DNA of 64,000 nt from Stenotrophomonas maltophilia. Its GTDB lineage: Bacteria > Pseudomonadota > Gammaproteobacteria > Xanthomonadales > Xanthomonadaceae. The translations under genes and the position numbers were made by a program. The DNA lies in assembly GCA_002363385.1 (NCBI GenBank), contig DEVL01000002.1, positions 186,001-250,000 of the forward strand. The letters are read 5' to 3'. Positions within the stretch are counted from its first letter, which is position 1. Each line of letters begins with the position of its first letter. Below the pieces are notes generated by a model that was not told where the DNA came from, did no database searches, and saw only the letters and a list, made by a program, of their open reading frames with translations. This document shows, piece by piece, positions 58,901 through 64,000 of the stretch.

Positions 58901-59376
58901 CGAAGGAGCACCAGGATGCCCAGACGCAGGCCGCCTCGCTTGAGACGGGCTACACGTGGGCACTGCGTACGCGAAGCGGGGCCCAACTGATGGTGCAGCC
59001 GCAACTGCAGGTCATCCATACCGACTACCGCGCCGACCGTCTTACCGAGCTCAACGGCACCCAGGTGTCCACCGCTGCCGCCGGTGGGCTTTCCTCGCGG
59101 ATGGGTATACGCCTGAGCGGCGACGTACGCAGCGAGGATCGTCGCGTGCAGCCGTTCATTGCTGCGCACTGGCTGCACGAAAGCGGCGGCAACCGCGTCT
59201 GGATGGACGATGCGCTGATCGAAGGCGCGGTGGCGAAGAACCGTTACGAAGTGCGTGGCGGCGCGATGCTGCAGCTTGGGAAGCGCTGGTCGGCATGGGG
59301 CGATCTTGGCCTGCAGCGTGGTGATGGCGGCTACCGCAGTGCGAGCGCACAGTTTGGCGTCAAAGCACGCTGGTGA
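55993..59376 (+). CDS. Classical (type Va) autotransporter, second paralogue
   Basis: 1127 residues. Signal peptide cut near VLAQ (~33), then a long right-handed beta-helix passenger (~35-640) with many short turns (DAGTLVMRNATLET, IRTEGDGAKGI). The junction GAQTTNGIQLIQV and HKGGVTTPGDGGWYLRS nearly repeats that of the first autotransporter. Next is a linker with four C-x8-C units (58236-58440), then the C-terminal barrel (GAYLANQAAA to KARW). No catalytic motif is seen, so adhesion is likely. The ATG at 55993 starts the signal peptide. The open frame reaches back to 55642 but crosses the MFS gene. Confidence 0.9.
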   Translation: MTSRAPRPLNRLRPLSLAIAVACTCSAPVLAQSLGPVVADGHQLDVIAGSYASTDDGVAGHVFHALNGGSIGSGGPVSLNAIGANTAAARAESAGTLVFAAGDITTSGASAVGLSVATGGRIELQADAAGQGTTVTTRGLRSTAAQIDAGTLVMRNATLETSGDGSQGLVAIGNAQVDMVGGRIQTGGNQSHAVMADTGKVTLRDASIRTDGNNADGLFALNGGRIEGDNLDVSTGGYGSAGARAYVGSTLTLTNSRIRTEGDGAKGIAGGGTVTLIDADVHVSGSQSRAVDLSGGTLRIENSELRSDHDRGDGVFLWANNQVDILGTTITAGHYGININGDGSDVRLSDVDITTDGFIGTGIWLPSESTLTMQGGSITTRSDAGVGIDNREGLATLDGLTMRTAGASAHGLYASQDTGGRRPVFEADRVDVTTTGAGSIGAIARLGGAVHVRDSSLLTTGTKGYGVLSGGPGELTLRNTHVRTQGTDAYAGVVNANGRLDIDGGSLISERHAALWVRTAREVTVRNGARLIGGNGTLMAVDAAFASPFELRLDQNAHAQGDIVITPEDIAAGIPVVADIRVRLNGRSHWVGASSVVNQVALSDDSRWTLTGDASVGQLSLHDSTLALSAAGSTTFNRLTVSGDVDASNALLIFNGALGDDTSRVDFLHVRGDTRGSAGIQVNNVHGLGAQTTNGIQLIQVDGQSDAVYTLSGRAVAGSYDYFLHKGGVTTPGDGGWYLRSALSPTPPDPCDLDPNGPGCAEPPPPAPCELDPAGPGCIGPAPEPCETDPAGPGCGIIPPDPCEAEEGDADCNRPRPPQIVRPEAGAYLANQAAAVSLFQHRLQDRDGADTMAGARGDGWLRVSSSHTRQDVAGQLALTGRASVLMGGMDVLHWGGASQGRAGVLLAAGQSSSDVQSQLSGYTATGTVKGAALGIYATWLQRPDEGTGAYADGWIQHGRYRNTVQGIGLAKEHQDAQTQAASLETGYTWALRTRSGAQLMVQPQLQVIHTDYRADRLTELNGTQVSTAAAGGLSSRMGIRLSGDVRSEDRRVQPFIAAHWLHESGGNRVWMDDALIEGAVAKNRYEVRGGAMLQLGKRWSAWGDLGLQRGDGGYRSASAQFGVKARW
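58236..58440 (+). repeat. Four C-x8-C repeats in the autotransporter linker
   Basis: Four units with the pattern P-C-x8-C: PCDLDPNGPGC, PCELDPAGPGC, PCETDPAGPGC and PCEAEEGDADC, separated by Pro-rich spacers. Each could hold one disulphide. The first autotransporter has a single such unit (PCDLNPSLPIC) at the same place. Confidence 0.85.
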
Positions 59377-59403
59377 GTAGCGGCTGTAAAACAGGGGAAG
59401 GAA

Positions 59404-60153
59404 TCATGAGCCCAGCAGCGCCGGCAACGACGAGGCCAGCAACGCGATCCCGGACACGGTGAGCAGGCTGAGCACGATCTGCCGGAACCGCAGGTCGCTG
59501 ATGCCGATGTAGAGGCGGGTGCCGAGCAGGGTTGGAACCAACATGGCTGGCGCGACGATGGCGAACATCGGCAGCATCTCGCGGGTCACGATGCCGGTAC
59601 CGACATAGGTGCCCATGGTCACCAGCAGCATGGACAGGTTGAAGTTCTGGACCACCGAGCGCTGCACGTCACGCTCGTAACCGCGCAGCGTGCACCACAG
59701 CGTCGGCAGGGTGCCGGTGAAGCCGCCCAGCCCACCCATGATGCCGCCGGCAAACCCGACCACGCCATCCGCTGCGCGCCCGCCCGCGGTGACACGCGGC
59801 AGCTGACGTGACAGCAGCATCGCCGGGCACCACAGCACCAGCAAGGTGCCCAGGATCGCCTTGAGCCAGTTCATGTCGAGCATGGGCAGCAGGTAGACAC
59901 CCAGCGGAATGCCAGCCAGCCCACCCATAACAAAGGGCAGCAGGGTCTTCAGATTGAAGCCGCGGCGCACGGTGAAGGCCGCCAGCAGCTGGCCGGTCAG
60001 GGCGCCAAACACCGAGAGCGTGGCCGCAAGCTTCGGATCCAGCACCCAGGCCCAGAAGGACAGCGCCACCAGCCCGAACGCGAAGCCCGACAGTCCCTGC
60101 ACAAAGCCCGCCACGATGGCGCCCAACGCCACCACCAGGTAGATCGAATCCAC
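59404..60153 (-). CDS. TSUP (TauE/SafE) family membrane transporter
   Basis: 249 residues, eight or so membrane segments. TSUP features: an N-terminal VAGFVQGLSGFAFGL and a central repeat VVGFAGGIMGGLGGFTG. Members export sulfite or small organic sulfonates. The specificity is unknown here. The gene follows the aminopeptidase by 9 bp on the same strand, so they are probably cotranscribed. Confidence 0.83.
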   Translation of the reverse strand: MDSIYLVVALGAIVAGFVQGLSGFAFGLVALSFWAWVLDPKLAATLSVFGALTGQLLAAFTVRRGFNLKTLLPFVMGGLAGIPLGVYLLPMLDMNWLKAILGTLLVLWCPAMLLSRQLPRVTAGGRAADGVVGFAGGIMGGLGGFTGTLPTLWCTLRGYERDVQRSVVQNFNLSMLLVTMGTYVGTGIVTREMLPMFAIVAPAMLVPTLLGTRLYIGISDLRFRQIVLSLLTVSGIALLASSLPALLGS

Positions 60154-60162
60154 GATGACTCC

Positions 60163-61110
60163 TTACTGCGCGTCCGCGAAAGCATCCGTCGCGCGCACCA
60201 GAGCATCGGCGGTCGCCGGTTCCGTTGCGCTGTGACCGGACACTACCATCTGCAGCGAGGCTTCGGGCCAGGCACAGGCCAGGTCCCACGCGCTGCGCGC
60301 CGGGCAGATGATGTCGTAGCGGCCCTGCACGATCACGCCCGGCAGATGCCGGATGCGGTCGATATCGCGCAGCAGCTGCGCATGATCGAGGAAGGCATGG
60401 TTGCGGAAGTAATGCGCTTCGATGCGCGCCTTGGCCAGGGTGTGTAGTGGATCATCACCCGACACGGCGTCGACGTCGTGTTCCAGCGTGGCCGCGTGAT
60501 CTTCCCACCCCAGCCAGGCCTGCGCGGCGGCGATGCGGGTCGCTTCGTCCGGGCTGTCCAGACGACGCCAGTATGCGGCGATCATGTCGCCGCGTTCGTC
60601 TTCAGGGATATGCGCCTCGTAGGCCGCCCAGCGCTCAGGGAACACCCAGCGCGCACCGCCGTCGGCCTCGGCGAACCAGCGGTTCTCTTCGGCGCGGCCG
60701 AGATAGACGCCGCGCACGATGATGCCGGTGGCACGTTCTGGATGTGCCTGCGCGTACGCCAATGCCAGGGTCGAGCCCCAGGAACCGCCAAACACCAGCC
60801 AGCGCTCGATGCCGAGCAGGGTGCGGATCGTCTCGACATCCGCGACGAGGTGCTGCGTGGTGTTGTCGCGCAGTTCGCCGAACGGCATGGAGCGGCCGCT
60901 GCCGCGCTGGTCGATCAGGACGATGCGATAACGTGACGGGTCAAAGAAGCGCCGGTGGGTGGGCGATACGCCGGCACCCGGCCCGCCATGCAGGAACACC
61001 ACCGGAATGCCGTCAGGAGCGCCGCACTCCTCGACAAACAAGGTGTGCAGGTCATCGACCGCCACCTGATGGGTGCGGAAGGGTGTGATCGCCGGGTAGA
61101 GCGTGCGCAT
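60163..61110 (-). CDS. pip: Prolyl aminopeptidase
   Basis: 315 residues, the normal length. Alpha/beta hydrolase S33 family with HGGPGAG oxyanion motif, LIDQRGSGRS, nucleophile in GGSWGS, and DRIRHLPGVIVQGRYDIICP holding the late aspartate; His follows in VSGHSATEP. It removes N-terminal proline from peptides in the cytoplasm. The TSUP gene lies directly downstream. Confidence 0.93.
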   Translation of the reverse strand: MRTLYPAITPFRTHQVAVDDLHTLFVEECGAPDGIPVVFLHGGPGAGVSPTHRRFFDPSRYRIVLIDQRGSGRSMPFGELRDNTTQHLVADVETIRTLLGIERWLVFGGSWGSTLALAYAQAHPERATGIIVRGVYLGRAEENRWFAEADGGARWVFPERWAAYEAHIPEDERGDMIAAYWRRLDSPDEATRIAAAQAWLGWEDHAATLEHDVDAVSGDDPLHTLAKARIEAHYFRNHAFLDHAQLLRDIDRIRHLPGVIVQGRYDIICPARSAWDLACAWPEASLQMVVSGHSATEPATADALVRATDAFADAQ

Positions 61111-61179
61111 GGTGGCGTCCTACGGAAAACTGACGCCACATGATACCGCCCGTGTTCGTCGAGCCGCGTCCGTGACGCG

Positions 61180-61446
61180 TCACAAAGGCGGCGGGCTTTC
61201 CCTGTCGCGCTGAACGCGTGTCCGGTACGCACGCACATTGTCGCCACGGATCCGCCGTTCCTGCGTGCCAGTGATGGTGTCGACCTTGCGATCCGCACCG
61301 GTCACCGGTTTGGCTTCGATGGTCGTTTCGTGCTCGAAGGCATGCGATTTGTCGGTATTCCGGTAATACCGATACAACGCCCAGTACAACGCCGTTGCAC
61401 CGGCGGGGCCGGCGGCAAGCAACCAGAGTCCACTGTCATCACTCAT
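61180..61446 (-). CDS. Small one-TM protein of the SPFH operon
   Basis: 88 residues. One N-terminal membrane segment (~7-27) and a polar, charged C-terminal part without known motif. I do not recognise a family. It overlaps the zinc-ribbon gene by 4 nt (ATGA), so it belongs to the SPFH operon and is likely made in step with it. Confidence 0.65.
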   Translation of the reverse strand: MSDDSGLWLLAAGPAGATALYWALYRYYRNTDKSHAFEHETTIEAKPVTGADRKVDTITGTQERRIRGDNVRAYRTRVQRDRESPPPL

Positions 61447-62789
61447 GCGGCAGCTACCAGGAAGAAGAGAACGAGGGCTTCAATGATCGTGCCGGTGGTG
61501 AGCGCGGCCAGCAGCAGCTTCCACTGCTGCACGGGCACGCTGCCCATGGTTTCACCGGTGCGGCCATTCACCGCGATGTAGTGCAGCATGCCGCCGTTGC
61601 GGCCCGGCTGGTGATACGAGTACAGCCACACCGGCAGGTACATGGAGACCCAGCGGGTGCCGTGCACATCCACCCGCTCGCGCTCCCAGCGCACACCGCG
61701 GTCGTACCGGCGTACCGAGCCTTCCACCTGCGCGCGGGCGATCGACAGCAGCTGATCTTCCAGGCGCGGGCGCAGCGTCTCGACGTCCACGTTGCGCTTT
61801 TCCGAGGTGAAACCGGCCAGATAGGAGGCGTTCCACTTCAGCGCATTTTTGGTGTCGAACGGCAGGATCGCGTTGATGATGTTGTTGGTGTTGGTCTGCG
61901 TATCGAGGTTGCCACGCTCGGCCGAGGATTCCATGGTGAGATCGTCCACGGTGAAATCCACCTGCCGGTCCACCTGGTAGATATCGGCGTCGTAGTAGGT
62001 TTTCTTGTTCTTCTCGGTGCCGCGGGTGTACTGCCGTGTCTGGATCTCGCCTTTGCCGGACACGCTGGCGCTGACATTGCTGTCCACGATCATGTAAGGC
62101 AGATAGACGCCGGTGACATTCTCCGGCGTGAACTGATCCTTGAACGCCTTGAGCGCGAACAGGCGGCGCTTGTCCACGAACTGGCGGATCCGCGCGACCG
62201 CATCGTCCTTGCTGATATGGAACGGCAGTACCGCATCGGGCACCGCGCCGTTGGAGATCTGCTCGTTGACCCCGAACACATGGCGGCACCAGTGGCAGCG
62301 TGCGGTCATCGTACTTTCGGTGTTGATGGTGACTTCGGCGCCGCAACCGGTGCACTTGAAGCTCATCAGGCTGGCGGTATCGGCTTCGATGTCGCGTGCA
62401 CCGGACGCAATGACCGTGCCGCGCAGCTGATCGATCCCTTCGCCAAACCCGAAGGCCTCCTCAACGCGGTCGCCATGCCATTCGTGACGGCAGAACTGGC
62501 AGATCAGCAGATCGCTACCCAGCTTGAGCCGGATATCGCTGGAGCCGCATTTCGGGCAGCGGTTGAGGCCATCCTTGAGCTCTGCCGCCGAGGTGTCCAG
62601 GGCCACCGGGTCCGGCGCCTGCACCTCATCACGGATGGGCTGGGGCAGGGTGGCTGGATCGACCGGGAAACTGCCCGGCAGTGGTGGCACACCCCGGGGC
62701 GAGCCCGGGCCGGTGACCGGCGCCGCCGGAGAGGGCGGCAACGGTGGCGGGACCGCCGGGATCGGCGGAGGCATCTTGGGGTCGGACAT
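61443..62789 (-). CDS. Zinc-ribbon membrane protein, partner of SPFH protein
   Basis: 448 residues. A Pro-rich leader (1-40, PPPIPAVPPPLPP) precedes two zinc-ribbon units with CxxC pairs (CPKCGS … CQFC; CTGCG … CHWC). A large middle domain carries repeated polar strands (TYYDADIYQVDRQVDFTVD) and one C-terminal membrane helix. The arrangement recalls YdjG of Bacillus subtilis, which works with a SPFH-like partner (YdjI) at the membrane. Cytoplasmic orientation with a C-terminal anchor is inferred. It lies 21 bp after the SPFH gene. Confidence 0.72.
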   Translation of the reverse strand: MSDPKMPPPIPAVPPPLPPSPAAPVTGPGSPRGVPPLPGSFPVDPATLPQPIRDEVQAPDPVALDTSAAELKDGLNRCPKCGSSDIRLKLGSDLLICQFCRHEWHGDRVEEAFGFGEGIDQLRGTVIASGARDIEADTASLMSFKCTGCGAEVTINTESTMTARCHWCRHVFGVNEQISNGAVPDAVLPFHISKDDAVARIRQFVDKRRLFALKAFKDQFTPENVTGVYLPYMIVDSNVSASVSGKGEIQTRQYTRGTEKNKKTYYDADIYQVDRQVDFTVDDLTMESSAERGNLDTQTNTNNIINAILPFDTKNALKWNASYLAGFTSEKRNVDVETLRPRLEDQLLSIARAQVEGSVRRYDRGVRWERERVDVHGTRWVSMYLPVWLYSYHQPGRNGGMLHYIAVNGRTGETMGSVPVQQWKLLLAALTTGTIIEALVLFFLVAAA

Positions 62790-62810
62790 GGTGTCGGTGC
62801 GCTCGGTGTC

Positions 62811-63950
62811 TTACAGCCCCAGCGCCTTGGCCTTGAGCTTGTCGTAGTCGTCCTGGGTGATCAGACCGAGGTCCAGCATTTCCTTGGCCTTCTTCAGCTT
62901 CGCGACCGGATCATCCGCCGCCGGCGCGACCGGCTGCTGCATGCCGCCCACCCCGAGCATGCCCGAGGCCATGCCCACGCCGACCAGGCCGGCAGCACCG
63001 CCATTCTCGCCTGCCGACTGGATGCCTTGGGCGACACTGGCCTGCAGGTTGGAATTGCCACGTGAGCCGGCCAATGCATCGGCGCGCTGCACGGTCTTGA
63101 GCAGCTCGCGGGTGTTGGCGTCGTACTCGATCGAGACAATGGCGGTCTTGACGATGGCCAGGCCGCGGTCGGACTTCCACTGGTAACCCTGCTCGACGGC
63201 CGCGGACAGGCTCTGCGCAAAGCCGAGCGAATCCTGCTGCAGCTTGGTGATGCGGTTGCCCTTGCCCGGATCGTTCGTATATAGGCTGAAAGCAGGCGCG
63301 AGCGAGCCGACCACTTCATTGAACAGCTGGCTGGCGGCCGCGTTGTCCAAGTCGGTGAAATCGAACACCTGGCCGGGCTGCAGGTAGCTGGCCGGTACGA
63401 AGTTCTTCACGAACAGGATCGGGTCGATGATCTTCAGCGTGTACGAGCCACGCGTGACCGCGCCCACCTGCGTGCCGAGGAAGCCGTCGTCCCAGTAGAT
63501 TTCGGACTGCGTGCCGAAGCGGTTGTCCGGCAGTTCCTTCAGTGAGACGAAGAACGCCGCCTGCTGCGACCCCGGCTGGCCACCGAACTTGAAGCGTTCC
63601 CAGCTCTGCTTGATCAGCGGGCTGACGAAACCGTCGCCGGCGAAGATCGACTGCGAATTCAGATCATCCGAGCGCCATTCATAGCCGCCCGGTTCGGCCA
63701 CGAAGCCGGTGATGGCACCGTCCTGCAACAGCAGCAGGCCGTACCCTTCGGGCACGACGATCTTCGAGCCGTTGGTGATGATGTTGGAGGAGGCGCTGGT
63801 GTTGGAGCCGCGCCCGGCATTGGTGCCACGCGGCACCGCCGCGAACAGCGCTGCCGTGGAGGGCAGGCCCGTCGGCACGGTGTAGAAATCCTTCCACTGG
63901 TCGGCCAGAACACCACCGACTGCCCCTGCCACTGCCTGACGAAGACCCAT
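62811..63950 (-). CDS. SPFH-domain protein (YdjI-like)
   Basis: 379 residues. An SPFH/band-7-like core (IVVPEGYGLLLLQDGAITG; GSYTLKIIDPILFVKNFVP; coiled stretch with AIVSIEYDANTRELLKTVQRA) is followed by a Gly-rich linker (GLVGVGMASGMLGVGG) and a C-terminal SHOCT-like hook (KLKKAKEMLDLGLITQDDYDKLKAK). It has no TM of its own, so it should be recruited to the membrane by its partners. B. subtilis YdjI is similar in layout and binds PspA. No pspA homologue is in the window. First gene of a three-gene operon. Confidence 0.82.
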   Translation of the reverse strand: MGLRQAVAGAVGGVLADQWKDFYTVPTGLPSTAALFAAVPRGTNAGRGSNTSASSNIITNGSKIVVPEGYGLLLLQDGAITGFVAEPGGYEWRSDDLNSQSIFAGDGFVSPLIKQSWERFKFGGQPGSQQAAFFVSLKELPDNRFGTQSEIYWDDGFLGTQVGAVTRGSYTLKIIDPILFVKNFVPASYLQPGQVFDFTDLDNAAASQLFNEVVGSLAPAFSLYTNDPGKGNRITKLQQDSLGFAQSLSAAVEQGYQWKSDRGLAIVKTAIVSIEYDANTRELLKTVQRADALAGSRGNSNLQASVAQGIQSAGENGGAAGLVGVGMASGMLGVGGMQQPVAPAADDPVAKLKKAKEMLDLGLITQDDYDKLKAKALGL

Positions 63951-64000
63951 GACCCACTCCCTGCGATTCGTGGACGGGCACCGTGCCCATCGTGCTCACC

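Overview
The window is about 64 kb of GC-rich, gene-dense chromosomal DNA of the Xanthomonadaceae type. A Stenotrophomonas is most likely. This rests on an enterobactin-like entB-arCP-entF-entA layout with a split carrier protein, a malonate decarboxylase operon with MatC, a GH92 mannosidase, and the general codon use. I see no tRNA, rRNA, CRISPR array, phage or insertion sequence. All genus-level statements are inference.

Region by region. (1) 1-5059: end of a catecholate siderophore operon: isochorismatase end, aryl carrier protein, a four-domain EntF with a serine code, and EntA, all coupled by ATGA overlaps. (2) 5269-16919: a surface-adhesion block. It holds a NarL-type response regulator, a CFA/I (Cbl/alpha) fimbrial operon (pilin, usher, tip/initiator, chaperone), a 1536-residue trimeric autotransporter adhesin with a G8 tract, and a one-TM protein. 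(3) 17207-24162: GNAT, a frameshifted DUF389 membrane protein, a BvgS-like hybrid kinase, a divergent CSS/EAL phosphodiesterase and a small protein. (4) 24184-32392: GntR regulator, MatC malonate carrier and the mdcACDEGBH malonate decarboxylase operon, with a palindromic operator candidate at its head. (5) 32724-35327: a classical autotransporter, closed by a terminator hairpin. (6) 35447-39776: a four-gene operon (DUF3348, a MotA/ExbB/ZorA-like protein with a long repeat tail, an OmpA/MotB-like protein, DUF2894). It looks like an undescribed ion-driven envelope motor. (7) 39855-48628: TraB/ChaN-like protein, esterase, host-attachment protein plus thioredoxin, ProP-like transporter, Kelch lipoprotein, GH92 mannosidase. 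(8) 48647-49690: Phd-type antitoxin with a zeta-type kinase toxin under a strong palindromic operator. (9) 49724-55763: catalase-like protein lacking the usual haem tyrosine, YciF ferritin-like protein, M23 peptidase, AAG glycosylase, an ExoIII-like nuclease, AraC regulator and Fsr-type exporter. (10) 55993-59376: a second classical autotransporter, paralogous to the first. (11) 59404-63950: TSUP transporter, prolyl aminopeptidase, and an SPFH / zinc-ribbon / small-membrane-protein operon.

How the parts may work together. Fimbriae, a trimeric adhesin, two autotransporters, a BvgA-like regulator without an adjacent kinase, a BvgS-like kinase without an adjacent regulator, and an EAL enzyme lie in one neighbourhood. 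A TGCAA-N4-centred motif recurs upstream of six of these loci (the response regulator, fimbrial operon, DUF389 gene, kinase and both autotransporters). This suggests a shared adhesion regulon, but it has been judged by eye only. The most promising undescribed machine is the DUF3348-DUF802-OmpA-DUF2894 operon.
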